Of a stretch of 64,000 nt of DNA, positions 38,573 to 46,840 are shown in pieces (the first letter of the stretch is position 1; each line of letters opens with the position of its first letter). The position numbers and the translations under genes were made by a program. The notes beneath the pieces are model-generated. The model worked only from the letters and a program-made list of their open reading frames with translations. It did no database searches and was not told where the DNA came from. This DNA comes from an uncultured Roseburia sp. (GTDB lineage: Bacteria > Bacillota > Clostridia > Lachnospirales > Lachnospiraceae), in assembly GCA_934309475.1 (NCBI GenBank), contig CAKRDK010000002.1, positions 124,001-188,000 on the forward strand, read 5' to 3'.

Positions 38573-39883
38573 TTATTTTTCAGAAGAAGTCTCTGTATCT
38601 TCCGTGTCATCCTCTGGAGAGTAATCTGCAGAGTAAGTGTTACCATCAGATTCTGTCTTGCCGGTATCACTGATAATCTGTTTGCTCAATGCTGTAACTG
38701 TGCTGGAAGGCTGGTAATTCTCCTCGCCAAACAGGTACGCATGTAAAATCTTAACGTTTGACTCTAAGGTTGTCGGGACCACAACATCTCCCTTCTTGCC
38801 AAGCGTTGTCGTGGTCTGTGAGAATGGGAAACCGGATGTATCGGCAATCTCATACTGTGATACGAACGCTGCAAGTCCGATAATATCGGATGAAGTCAAA
38901 CTTGTATCAATATCATCAAACACTGCATCAATTATCTTATTTAATGTGCTAAGATCCGCTTTCTTCGCCTTCTCAGCCATTGCACTGAGCACGGTACGCT
39001 GACGTTCTGCACGCTTAAAGTCATCTCCGGCTGTATAACGGACACGGCAGTAAGCCGTTGCCTGAATACCGTCTAATGTGCAGACACCTCCGCCTGTCAC
39101 ATAGCTTGACTGTACGCCTGTCACCTGCTGAAGTTCATCGATATAAACTTTCATATAGCCGGCTTCTTCCGTGGTAACATCAATATCAACGCCACCCAAT
39201 AAATCAATTACCTCGACCATGGCATTAAAGTCAACTGCCACATATTCCTTGATATCTAAATCCAGATTCTGGTTCAGCATCGCAATTGCACCCTCGACAC
39301 CTTTTTTGGCATAGGCAGAATTACATTTCTTGAAACTGTCATCGTAAACATTCAAGTACGTATCACGATATACAGAAACTAATTTCACCTCATGCGTATT
39401 ATTATCAATACTTGCAATCATAATACTGTCACTGTTACCGGAACCGTAACTTCCATTCGAACGATTATCAAGACCAAACAGTGCTATATTGGTATAGCCA
39501 CTAAGTAATTCTTTTGTCTCATCATCCAAATCATTAATCGACAACTCGTCCTCATCTAATTTCCCAGTCTGGTTAATCTTGGATAATTTCAGCCAGACAG
39601 CCAGTCCCAGCAACAATACTAAAACCACAATGATTTCTACTAAAAGTATGATTCTCTTTCTCTTGCGCTGCTGCTTCTTTGTCATCTTTTTTCTTCCATT
39701 CGAACTGCTGTGTCCCTGCGTCTGTACATTTCTGCTCCGATTGGTCTGCGCAGTACGGGAAGCAGCACTGCTCTGCTGACGGCTTCCTGATGCCTGTCTT
39801 GTTGCAGAAGAACGGTTTCCTGTGCTCCGGCTTGAACTTGAAGTTCTTACTCCATTTCTTCCTTCTTCTCTATTATTGCTCAT
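38573..39883 (-). CDS. LytR-CpsA-Psr (LCP) family glycopolymer ligase
   Basis: A 436-residue membrane protein. The Ser/Arg-rich cytoplasmic tail (about 1-75) is followed by one membrane helix (about 79-101, LLVEIIVVLVLLLGLAVWL) and an external LCP domain. That domain has NIALFGLDNRSNGSYGSGNSDSIMIASID, VSVYRDTYLNV (Arg-Asp pair), EYVAVDFNAMVEVIDLLGGVDIDV and YCRVRYTAGDDFKRAERQRTVL, the family motifs for pyrophosphate and metal binding. LCP enzymes attach lipid-linked polysaccharide to peptidoglycan, fitting its place at the edge of the polysaccharide locus. GGAG precedes the ATG. Confidence 0.93.
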   Translation of the reverse strand: MSNNREEGRNGVRTSSSSRSTGNRSSATRQASGSRQQSSAASRTAQTNRSRNVQTQGHSSSNGRKKMTKKQQRKRKRIILLVEIIVVLVLLLGLAVWLKLSKINQTGKLDEDELSINDLDDETKELLSGYTNIALFGLDNRSNGSYGSGNSDSIMIASIDNNTHEVKLVSVYRDTYLNVYDDSFKKCNSAYAKKGVEGAIAMLNQNLDLDIKEYVAVDFNAMVEVIDLLGGVDIDVTTEEAGYMKVYIDELQQVTGVQSSYVTGGGVCTLDGIQATAYCRVRYTAGDDFKRAERQRTVLSAMAEKAKKADLSTLNKIIDAVFDDIDTSLTSSDIIGLAAFVSQYEIADTSGFPFSQTTTTLGKKGDVVVPTTLESNVKILHAYLFGEENYQPSSTVTALSKQIISDTGKTESDGNTYSADYSPEDDTEDTETSSEK

Positions 39884-40002
39884 TGTATAATCTCCAATCT
39901 TTTTTCACGTCCTTCACTTTTATCAAATAGTGACTGCCTTAATATAGCGCAATTTTTTCTCAGTGTCAATAAATGGAAGTCGATGCTTTTCTTATCTTTT
40001 TC

Positions 40003-40725
40003 TTAATTTTTATGAAGATGGGAAAGAATTCGTCTCCCCAGAAGCAATCTGTTCTTTATCATGACAATAACAGAATTACGGGAAAAATCCGATGCATTCT
40101 CCTCATGACGCCGATACAGAAGCAGTGGCTCCTGTAAAAAATATGATTTTCCAAAATAATGGTCGCTCAAAATCCCAATCCACTGGTCATGCATCTGAAT
40201 ATCTTTCGGGATTGGAAAAATCTTATCTAAAACTTCTCTTTTTACCGCCATGCAGCATCCCATGTATGTATTTTTCACATAATTTTTCCATGCGCCTGCA
40301 CCAGAATCCCGGTAAGCAAAAAAGGATGGCATGATAACTTCCGTCAAATCCCCATTGCACACCTTTGCATCGTGAATCACCAACGATACCTTTTCTTTCT
40401 CGAATGTCTCAATCACACGCTCCACTTTGTTCGGAAACCATACGTCATCTTGGTCTGCCAGAAAAATATAGGCTCCGCGGCACGCTTTCATGGCATGCTC
40501 AAAATTGGCAATAATTCCCTGACAGGGACCTTCCATCATCCGGATACGCTTCTCTCTTTGCTGATATTGTGCAACAATTTCTCTTGTTTTATCCGTCGAA
40601 CCGTCGTCCGATATGACAATCTCATCCGCCTCCGAAAGATTTTCCAAGATGGAGTCGAGCTGTGCCGCAATATATGCCTCACCGTTATAGGACGCAAGCG
40701 CTACCGATACACGAATCTGTTCCAT
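40003..40725 (-). CDS. Family 2 glycosyltransferase (rhamnosyltransferase-like)
   Basis: A 240-residue GT-A enzyme. It has VSVALASYNGEAYIAAQLDSIL at the start, the nucleotide-sugar site VISDDGSTDKT, and FLADQDDVWFPNK, whose Asp pair binds metal. The pattern is that of RgpB-type rhamnosyltransferases in streptococcal wall polysaccharide synthesis, but the donor sugar is not certain. The ATG at 40725 overlaps the stop codon of the upstream glycosyltransferase (TAATG), so translation is coupled. It is the last gene of the 45199-40003 operon. Confidence 0.87.
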   Translation of the reverse strand: MEQIRVSVALASYNGEAYIAAQLDSILENLSEADEIVISDDGSTDKTREIVAQYQQREKRIRMMEGPCQGIIANFEHAMKACRGAYIFLADQDDVWFPNKVERVIETFEKEKVSLVIHDAKVCNGDLTEVIMPSFFAYRDSGAGAWKNYVKNTYMGCCMAVKREVLDKIFPIPKDIQMHDQWIGILSDHYFGKSYFLQEPLLLYRRHEENASDFSRNSVIVMIKNRLLLGRRILSHLHKN

Positions 40726-41903
40726 TAACATGTCCCTCTCAAAAATAAAGTTTCATACCGCTCTACAATATAAGACCAGCTATACCATTTTTTCATGCGC
40801 GCCTTTGCACACGCAGAAATCTCCATGCGTTCCTGTTCGGACAGCTTCTCCGCTTTTCCCAACAGCCCGCAGAGGTTCCCGCTCTCTTTGCTCCAATACA
40901 GCGCACCGTCCTCGGCAACTTCTCTGTTAAATCCGACTCCAAGCAACAGATTTAATTCCGTTGCCGCTAAGGCTTCTAATAGGGAAGGGTTCGTTCCACC
41001 TACTTCATGTCCATGCAAATATGCAAATGCATTTCTCCGAATATCCGCAAGCAATCCCGCATCGTAGACGGTACCCACAAATTTAATGCGGGCATCCTCG
41101 TTAAAATGTGTTTTTTCCTTTAATTGTTCATAAAATTTATTGTGTTCTACATTTGTAATTAACACAAAATCTTTTCTCGTGTCGGACTTCATAAATTCCC
41201 GAATCATCGTCTCATAATTATTTTCCGGTACAAAACGTCCTACAACCAGGTAATATTCCTTTTCCTTTATGCCGTATTTCTGATACCACTCTTTCAGCTT
41301 TCCGGCCGCCGCCGCATCCTTTGGGGTTTCTTTCCCGCAGTGCGTTCCATATGCAATAAATGTAGTCTTCGGCTTGTATTTCGCATATTCGTCCTGAATA
41401 TATTCTTCGATGTTTTTAGAATCACAGACTAAAAGCTTGGCATGCTTTACCATCAACCTTTCGGAAAATTTCCAGTATCTCCGGATTGCTGCATTCCATT
41501 TTGCACGCATCCATTCATGCCCGTCCGGATTCACATACAGTGTTCCCCCCAACGCTTTTAACCTGTGCTTCAAATATCCGATAAACGGTCCGATTCTGCA
41601 GGCAAGCACATAGACAACCGGCTCTTCTATCTTATTTTTCCGGATATCTTTTAAACAATGTAAAAACGCTGCAATGTCATAATAAACCGCTTTTGCCGGT
41701 CCAATCTGAGGTACTTTTATCTGAAAACATTCTGCTCCCAGATAAGAAAATGTCTCCTCACAGTCCGCCATGCAGGCAACATGATACTGTATCTTATCTG
41801 ATTTTCTATTCCGCACCAATTCCTCTACAAACGTCTCAAATCCGCCATAGTGTGCCGGAATCCCTTTACTTCCAATAATATAAATATGCTTTTTCTTACT
41901 CAT
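40725..41903 (-). CDS. DUF1972 / GT4-type glycosyltransferase
   Basis: A 392-residue GT-B enzyme. The N-terminal DUF1972 signature is IYIIGSKGIPAHYGGFETFVEELV. The C-terminal GT4 part has YYLVVGRFVPENNYETMIREF and the donor-site region GHEVGGTNPSLLEALAA, including the conserved Glu. Homologues such as the streptococcal Cps2T and RgpA group transfer rhamnose as an early step after the priming sugar. GAGGAAGAAC precedes the ATG. It overlaps the upstream GT2 gene by 8 bases. Confidence 0.9.
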   Translation of the reverse strand: MSKKKHIYIIGSKGIPAHYGGFETFVEELVRNRKSDKIQYHVACMADCEETFSYLGAECFQIKVPQIGPAKAVYYDIAAFLHCLKDIRKNKIEEPVVYVLACRIGPFIGYLKHRLKALGGTLYVNPDGHEWMRAKWNAAIRRYWKFSERLMVKHAKLLVCDSKNIEEYIQDEYAKYKPKTTFIAYGTHCGKETPKDAAAAGKLKEWYQKYGIKEKEYYLVVGRFVPENNYETMIREFMKSDTRKDFVLITNVEHNKFYEQLKEKTHFNEDARIKFVGTVYDAGLLADIRRNAFAYLHGHEVGGTNPSLLEALAATELNLLLGVGFNREVAEDGALYWSKESGNLCGLLGKAEKLSEQERMEISACAKARMKKWYSWSYIVERYETLFLRGTC

Positions 41904-43542
41904 GTTCTTCCTCTTTCAACCGAAACGTCTCCTGACCTTTTGCCAGGTTCGGATTGTAATATGGATCTCCTTCCATCAGATAAGGATTCCATCTTTCCCG
42001 CAAAATCTGTCTCGCCTTCTTCGCTTCCTCTTCTCCAAGCGGTTCCTCTCCCAGCGAGAATGCGCGAATGGAAGGGTCAATCAGAATCCGATAGCCGGCT
42101 TCCCGCAGCCGGAATGCAAAGTCAAGATCACGGTAAGGTGCCGGAAGTGTTTTGTCAACTCCTCCGACTTTCTGGTATGCTTCGCGGTCTATCATGCAAA
42201 AATCTAACGAAACCATACTGATATCCTGTGCTGCCACCGCTCTCCTGTAATAGCCCTTATGATATACTTTCTGTCCACGGAACAGCGGAAAAACATTTCC
42301 CTTTTCATCATAAGTATAACCACACGAAAGTATGTGGCTTCCCTTGATGAGTTTTCCACCGACCATGCCAATTTTTCTGTTGTTATCCACGCCGGCATCT
42401 TCTCTTTCCGAGAAATAGCGCTTCATCTTCTGCTGCCAGTCCTTCGACGGATTGCGCACACCATGCGCCTGTTTTACAATATAATACGGCTCATCGAGTT
42501 TATCCGCTTCCTGCAGCATTGCAATTCTGCTTTCCTCATTCGGAAGCTTATAGGTAACCTGTATATATTCACGTCCCTTTGCCGTCTCCACCTGTGCACT
42601 TGTTCCCATCCTTTTCAGATGTGCGGCAACCGCCCTTTTTGCAGCTTCATACGCATAATCCTTGCTTGCCGAGGTTGCTGCCGTCGATGCTTCATGAACA
42701 CGCCAGTGGTACAGTATCTTTGGAATATGATAAATCTGCTCCGGTGGCAGAACCTCCGTGCATCTTAACACAAAATCGTAATCCTGCGCTCCATCGTATG
42801 TGCCATCTAAAAATCCGGCTTTTTCCAGAAGTGTCTTCCGAAACACAACGAAATGGCAAATGTAATTGTAATGATGTAATAATTCTTCGTTGTAATCCGG
42901 CTTGAAATGCGGTTCAAAATAGCCTTCCTCCTCTGCGGACACTTTATCTTCATCCGAATAAAAAAGCTGTGGCATATCTTCCGATACAACAAGTCTTTTC
43001 TCGTCTGACTGCTCCTCATAGACAAATTGATTCAAACTCTTTACCACTTCAAACAACGCATTTGCCGTCAGCAAATCATCATGGTCGAGCAGTCCGATAT
43101 ATTCTCCGCTTGCCATCGCAAACCCTGCATTGGTATTCCCGGAGATTCCGGTATTATCCGCCAATTTTTCATAGCAGATTCTCTCATCGCGCTCCATATA
43201 CGATTGCACAATGACTTTCACCGCATCATCAAGGCTTCCATCCGCAATACAGAGTTCCCAGTTCGGGTACGTCTGAGCCATAACCGATTCGATTAATTCC
43301 TCTAAAAATTTCTTCGGCGTCATGTAGGTAGGTACAACTACACTAATCTTTGGAAGATAGGAAAAAGCAGTCTCCCGCTCTTTTTCCAGTTCTTCCTCCG
43401 TTGGTAAAAAGTGCTGATACTGCTCCCTGTATTTCAAATTCACCGGCTCGGTCGATTTTTCTTCTGCTTTTACAATCAGTCCGAGCCAGCCATGCTTTTC
43501 AATTAACCCCATGACCCGCGTAATTTTCTTTTTTAGCTGCAT
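41896..43542 (-). CDS. Two-part family 2 glycosyltransferase, second domain reduced
   Basis: A 548-residue protein. After a helical N-terminal segment it has a full GT-A domain (about 65-315): ISVVVPTYMTPKKFLEELIES, LDHDDLLTANALFE, SDEDKVS and DGAQDYDFVLRC. A second region (about 345-520) keeps only the acceptor half (IGMVGGKLIKGSHILSCG, DLDFAFRLREAGYRILIDP) and lacks the N-terminal ILIPNKD strand and donor site. Paralogues at 50455-52377 and 62530-64000 have two full domains. It probably extends the polysaccharide backbone. The donor is unknown. Confidence 0.88.
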   Translation of the reverse strand: MQLKKKITRVMGLIEKHGWLGLIVKAEEKSTEPVNLKYREQYQHFLPTEEELEKERETAFSYLPKISVVVPTYMTPKKFLEELIESVMAQTYPNWELCIADGSLDDAVKVIVQSYMERDERICYEKLADNTGISGNTNAGFAMASGEYIGLLDHDDLLTANALFEVVKSLNQFVYEEQSDEKRLVVSEDMPQLFYSDEDKVSAEEEGYFEPHFKPDYNEELLHHYNYICHFVVFRKTLLEKAGFLDGTYDGAQDYDFVLRCTEVLPPEQIYHIPKILYHWRVHEASTAATSASKDYAYEAAKRAVAAHLKRMGTSAQVETAKGREYIQVTYKLPNEESRIAMLQEADKLDEPYYIVKQAHGVRNPSKDWQQKMKRYFSEREDAGVDNNRKIGMVGGKLIKGSHILSCGYTYDEKGNVFPLFRGQKVYHKGYYRRAVAAQDISMVSLDFCMIDREAYQKVGGVDKTLPAPYRDLDFAFRLREAGYRILIDPSIRAFSLGEEPLGEEEAKKARQILRERWNPYLMEGDPYYNPNLAKGQETFRLKEEEHE

Positions 43543-43546
43543 AGAC

Positions 43547-44956
43547 CTAACTTGCTCCTCTTCCGGTCAGCACGACCTGAATCGTCTTAAATAAAATCTT
43601 AATGTCAAGACCAATACTCCAGTCTGTAATGTATGCTGTATCTAATGCAACGACCTCCTCAAAGTCCGTCACTTTATTACGTCCGCTCACCTGCCACATT
43701 CCGGTCAGTCCCGGTTTGATGCCAAGGCGTGCCTTATGGTGCGCTTCATACTGTTCGAACTCATCGACAGTTGGAGGTCTTGTCCCAACAAGGCTCATCT
43801 CACCCTTTAACACATTCCAAAACTGTGGCAGTTCATCGATGGAATACTTCCGCATAAATTTTCCGATTGGAAAAATTCGTGGATCGTCCTCCATCTTAAA
43901 CATCAGACCCTGCATCTCATTCTCATTCTCTAAATCCTTCTTCATCTCTTCCGCGTTCATCACCATGGTACGGAATTTGTAGAACTTAAAGCGGCGTCCG
44001 TTACGTCCGATTCTTATCTGGGAAAAGAACACCGGCCCAGGCGACTGAATCTTGATAATCGGTGCAAAAATCAAAAATGCAATTCCCATAAAAATGAGTC
44101 CGATGATACTTCCAATAATATCAAGCATGCGTTTTACAAATAATTCCCTTCTGGAAGCAATGCGCATGCTTGTCGTCAAAACCATGTAACGGCCATACTT
44201 TTCAACCACTTTATTCGGTCTTAAAGATGATTCATGAACCAGCGAAAAATGAACCGTCACACCTAATTCCAGCAGTTCATCCGCAAGTGCCTCACTGCTG
44301 CTTCTGGTATTGCCGAGAATAAACACTTCATCAACTACATTTTTCTTTACATATTCCAAAAAAGTATCCGCACATGCCACAACCGGAACGCCGCGAAGCT
44401 TCTCCCCGATTCTGTCATGATCCACAATCACAAGTCCTGTAATCTCATAATCACGGTACGGAAGTCCCTCAAATTCACGCAGACATTCAATTACCTCCGC
44501 CTCTGTTGTAACAATCACCATGGAGGACAAATTTCTCGCCCGCAGCATCTTACGCCGAATATAATTCTTCAGTAGTACATGGGCAATCAATTCTATGACA
44601 GCTGACAAAATCCAAAACGTAAACAAAAGTGTACGCGAATAAATCGCTGACAATTTCATACCATACATATAGACAACAATTCCCAGGAACACAGTTGTGC
44701 TATGTACGACAACAGCTTTAAATTCCTGAATATTCCCACGCCTTAAAATTCCGGTGTAAGATTCACTCAAAAAAACAACGCAAATGTCTATCAAAATCAA
44801 AACAATTGCGAGTCTCTTATAATCTTCACTAACATATGGATTGTCAAAGCCAAAACGCATCCAGAATGCAAGTACCAGCGAAATCTGTAATGCAAGCATA
44901 TCAGCAATTGTAAAATCGATATGCTTCATAAAGCTTCTTCTTTCTTTCTTATACAT
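43547..44956 (-). CDS. Polyprenyl-phosphate sugar phosphotransferase (priming transferase)
   Basis: A 469-residue WbaP/CpsE-type enzyme. The N-terminal half has about four membrane helices plus a CoA-binding-like fold (ITGLVIVDHDRIGEKLRGVPVV). The C-terminal catalytic domain begins after a hairpin helix (VKRMLDIIGSIIGLIFMGIAFLIFAPIIKIQSPGPVFFSQIRIGRNGRRFKFYKFRTM) and includes IDELPQFWNVLKGEMSLVGTRPP and LGIKPGLTGMWQVSGRN. It transfers a sugar 1-phosphate to undecaprenyl phosphate, the first step of the polysaccharide made by the surrounding genes. The sugar itself is not readable. Confidence 0.94.
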   Translation of the reverse strand: MYKKERRSFMKHIDFTIADMLALQISLVLAFWMRFGFDNPYVSEDYKRLAIVLILIDICVVFLSESYTGILRRGNIQEFKAVVVHSTTVFLGIVVYMYGMKLSAIYSRTLLFTFWILSAVIELIAHVLLKNYIRRKMLRARNLSSMVIVTTEAEVIECLREFEGLPYRDYEITGLVIVDHDRIGEKLRGVPVVACADTFLEYVKKNVVDEVFILGNTRSSSEALADELLELGVTVHFSLVHESSLRPNKVVEKYGRYMVLTTSMRIASRRELFVKRMLDIIGSIIGLIFMGIAFLIFAPIIKIQSPGPVFFSQIRIGRNGRRFKFYKFRTMVMNAEEMKKDLENENEMQGLMFKMEDDPRIFPIGKFMRKYSIDELPQFWNVLKGEMSLVGTRPPTVDEFEQYEAHHKARLGIKPGLTGMWQVSGRNKVTDFEEVVALDTAYITDWSIGLDIKILFKTIQVVLTGRGAS

Positions 44957-44992
44957 AAGCTTTTCTATTCCTCTTAATCAGTTTCCCCTATT

Positions 44993-45199
44993 CTATACCG
45001 TTTTTGTGACGTTTTTGTGTATATAACGCCAGCTCTGTGAATAATCCTCTCTCTCCTGCTCCGACATCTCCGTGTACTTTGTAAAAGAAAGCTTCACCGG
45101 CATCATCTGCTCTAACCCACATTTGAAGCACTCCACTTCTTTTCTCCGTGAGACAGTGCGTAACCATCCACACTGTGGGCATATATATACTTTCATCAT
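44993..45199 (-). CDS. Small zinc-ribbon protein (68 aa)
   Basis: The sequence starts MMKVYICPQCGWLRTVSRRK, continues EVECFKCGLEQMMPV, and ends with a helical tail. Two CxxC pairs, 14 residues apart, should bind one zinc ion. GAGGGAACGACT precedes the ATG. It is the first gene of the polysaccharide operon, directly behind its promoter and 36 bases before the priming transferase. I do not know a function; it may bind nucleic acid or a partner enzyme. Confidence 0.72.
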   Translation of the reverse strand: MMKVYICPQCGWLRTVSRRKEVECFKCGLEQMMPVKLSFTKYTEMSEQEREDYSQSWRYIHKNVTKTV

Positions 45200-45233
45200 A
45201 GTCGTTCCCTCAATTCACTTATTCCATACTTGT

Positions 45234-45262
45234 ATGATACCATTAATGTAAAAAAAAGGCAA
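45234..45262 (-). promoter_or_regulatory. Promoter of the 45199-40003 polysaccharide operon
   Basis: On the minus strand TTGCCT (45257-45262), 17 bases, TATCAT (45234-45239), about 30 bases before the zinc-ribbon gene. No TTTCG-type repeat is seen beside it. Confidence 0.6.
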
Positions 45263-45336
45263 AGATTTGCTTTCCCCTTAATAAAAATTTAATAACATTC
45301 TGCAAATAACGTTTCATTATATATTATTTTTTCCAA

Positions 45337-45390
45337 AAAGCCCATGCTGTTTCACGCAAATTTAATTTTCCGTGAGATGGCATGGGCTTT
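45337..45390 (-). terminator. Terminator of the HTH-TPR gene, inside the peptide gene leader
   Basis: AAAGCCCATGC pairs perfectly with GCATGGGCTTT (11 bases), with an inner TCACG/CGTGA stem. On the minus strand TTTTTGG follows. It lies about 180 bases beyond the HTH-TPR stop, past the whole oppositely oriented peptide gene. On the plus strand it would fold in the peptide mRNA leader and could act as an attenuator there. Confidence 0.75.
45342..45363 (+). repeat. 22-bp direct repeat, left copy, bounding the regulatory island
   Basis: CCATGCTGTTTCA, then C, then GCAAATTT. The copy at 49477-49498 differs at one base. The left copy includes one arm of the terminator hairpin at 45337-45390. Confidence 0.75.
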
Positions 45391-45442
45391 CTGCGTCTAC
45401 GAGGCTATTATAACCTCAAAATTCATTAGGAGGTATTCAGTC

Positions 45443-45574
45443 ATGAAAAGATTTTTTTCTTTTTTTCTCTGTATGGTTTTAGTAGCAGTTCCTGTTGTAT
45501 CATCTACTGCTGCAACTGATACAAACAGTGTATCCGTACAGTGCATTTTCCCGGACGGACTTGAATGTTACTAA
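45443..45574 (+). CDS. Secreted peptide precursor (43 aa), candidate signal peptide
   Basis: It starts MKRFFSFFLCMVLVAVPVV, a classic export signal with a likely cut after STAA, and leaves about 19 residues ending SVSVQCIFPDGLECY. Two cysteines, eight residues apart, could close a disulphide ring. AGGAGGT eight bases before the ATG is the strongest ribosome binding site in this region, so the frame is very probably translated. Its TAA overlaps the TAG of the convergent HTH-TPR regulator gene. The arrangement resembles pheromone/receptor pairs of the RRNPP type. I recognise no known peptide. Confidence 0.7.
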   Translation: MKRFFSFFLCMVLVAVPVVSSTAATDTNSVSVQCIFPDGLECY

Positions 45575-46488
45575 ACATTAATTATCATTCGATACCGTTC
45601 GTAACACCAGGCAATCGTTTTTTCTTTCTGTTCGGCTTTGTCCATACTGTCAAAGATAGCGGCTGCCTGGATAAAAAAGCGCTTTGCTTCTTTTAATTTA
45701 CCAAGTTCTGCTAAAGCATATGCTTTATTAAAAATAATAAACGGAAAATAGTGCAGACTTCCTACCTCTGTACAAAATTTGATTCCAGCGTCTGCTACAT
45801 CTATCACATCCAGATATCTCTTGCGGGCGTTAAGCCAATTCGTCAGATTGAACACAAGCATCGGATATTTCTTCCTGCGCTCATCTACATCAAGAACATT
45901 CCGTTCCATATAATTTTTAAGCCATTTTCCTAAATTGATTGCTTCATTCAGTTTTCCCTGACTTGCATACACGCTGGCTATCGCATTGATGATTGTAATT
46001 TCATCAAACGTCAACAAGTTACGCTCAAGCGGATTCTCGCCGTCAAATTGCGGCAGCGTAACACGAATTGCCTTCATATAACAGTCTAAGACCATGTTAT
46101 CTTTCTTCCCTTTTGAAAAGAGCAGAACCCCCTTCGCATACAGATAATACTGTTTTTCAAAATCTACCTTATTGTCTGTGACTTTTTCTAATTTCTGCAC
46201 CAACGATTCTAATTTTCCATATTCCTGTTTCAGAATTGCCTGACGCACTTCTCCTTTTATTGTATAATACTCCGCCTCTTCCCTACTCACATATTCCGTA
46301 AACATTCCACTTTCTATTCCAAGACGTTCCATCAGTGCATCCAGCGTCTGATTACTCGGATTCTGTGTTCCTGTTTCTATTCTCGACAAAGATGACGCAG
46401 AACAGATTCCAAAACTCAAATCCTCCTGTGTGTATCCTCTGCGCTCTCTCATTTCTTTTATGAAATCGCCAATCCAGTACTTTGCCAT
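45571..46488 (-). CDS. XRE-type HTH plus TPR regulator (RRNPP-like)
   Basis: A 305-residue cytoplasmic regulator. The N-terminal helix-turn-helix (about 8-60) reads IKEMRERRGYTQEDLSFGICSASSLSRIETGTQNPS. The remainder is a series of TPR-like helices (QYYLYAKGVLLFSKGKKDN, NAIASVYASQGKLNEAINLGKWL, FIIFNKAYALAELGKLKEAKRFFIQAAAIFDSM). This architecture is that of PlcR/Rgg/PrgX-like receptors that bind imported peptides. It is convergent with the secreted peptide gene and its transcript should run antisense across it. AGGTAATAAGAT precedes the ATG. Confidence 0.85.
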   Translation of the reverse strand: MAKYWIGDFIKEMRERRGYTQEDLSFGICSASSLSRIETGTQNPSNQTLDALMERLGIESGMFTEYVSREEAEYYTIKGEVRQAILKQEYGKLESLVQKLEKVTDNKVDFEKQYYLYAKGVLLFSKGKKDNMVLDCYMKAIRVTLPQFDGENPLERNLLTFDEITIINAIASVYASQGKLNEAINLGKWLKNYMERNVLDVDERRKKYPMLVFNLTNWLNARKRYLDVIDVADAGIKFCTEVGSLHYFPFIIFNKAYALAELGKLKEAKRFFIQAAAIFDSMDKAEQKEKTIAWCYERYRMIINV

Positions 46489-46514
46489 ATCTTATTACCT
46501 ACATTTCTTTCTTA

Positions 46515-46563
46515 TTTCGAGTCTTTTCGACTTATTTTACACCAAATATCCATTAATATGTAA
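46515..46563 (-). promoter_or_regulatory. Promoter and TTTCGA repeat of the HTH-TPR gene
   Basis: On the minus strand TTACAT (46558-46563), 18 bases, TAAAAT (46534-46539). Between promoter and gene TTTCGA occurs at 46515 and 46525 (plus-strand reading), exactly 10 bases apart. The second extends to TTCGACT, close to the Spo0A-box complement TTCGACA. Confidence 0.5.
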
Positions 46564-46565
46564 CA

Positions 46566-46603
46566 AAAAAAGGAATAAGTATGATTTTTTCCTACTTATT
46601 CCT
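46566..46603 (-). terminator. Terminator-like hairpin upstream of the HTH-TPR promoter
   Basis: AGGAATAAGT (46571-46580) pairs perfectly with ACTTATTCCT (46594-46603), and on the minus strand TTTTTTTG follows. It would stop leftward transcription entering from the divergent control region before the HTH-TPR promoter. No gene that needs it was identified. Confidence 0.55.
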
Positions 46604-46747
46604 CCTAGTGATTCCATGAAAGCCAATATAAACTATACTTTATTTGACTTCCAATCTTAGCCAAATGAGTAGAACCCTGTCTTTCATAAAGATATTTAGT
46701 TGTATTTATTGTACCTCATTTTACAAAAAGTTACAATTTCCTAATAT

Positions 46748-46808
46748 CGTTGGTTTTCGTTAGTTCATGTTAGATTTCGTTGCTTTTTTAGTTCTTTCGA
46801 ACTATAAT
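46748..46808 (+). promoter_or_regulatory. Response-regulator promoter with phased repeat array
   Basis: TTGCTT (46780-46785), 17 bases, TATAAT (46803-46808) is a good promoter. Over it lie four 10-base units (CGTTGGTTTT, CGTTAGTTCA, TGTTAGATTT, CGTTGCTTTT). The core TTTCG recurs at 46755, 46775 and 46795, exactly 20 bases apart and so on one DNA face. Part of the array overlaps the -35 box and the spacer. Confidence 0.65.
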
Positions 46809-46840
46809 CAATATTATTACAAACATTTTAGAGGAAGAAA

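Noticed and set aside
46611..46740. Short minus-strand frames (such as a 15-codon frame) upstream of the terminator-like hairpin at 46566-46603
   Set aside because: Too short, with no clear ribosome binding site or conserved character; not enough to call a leader peptide.
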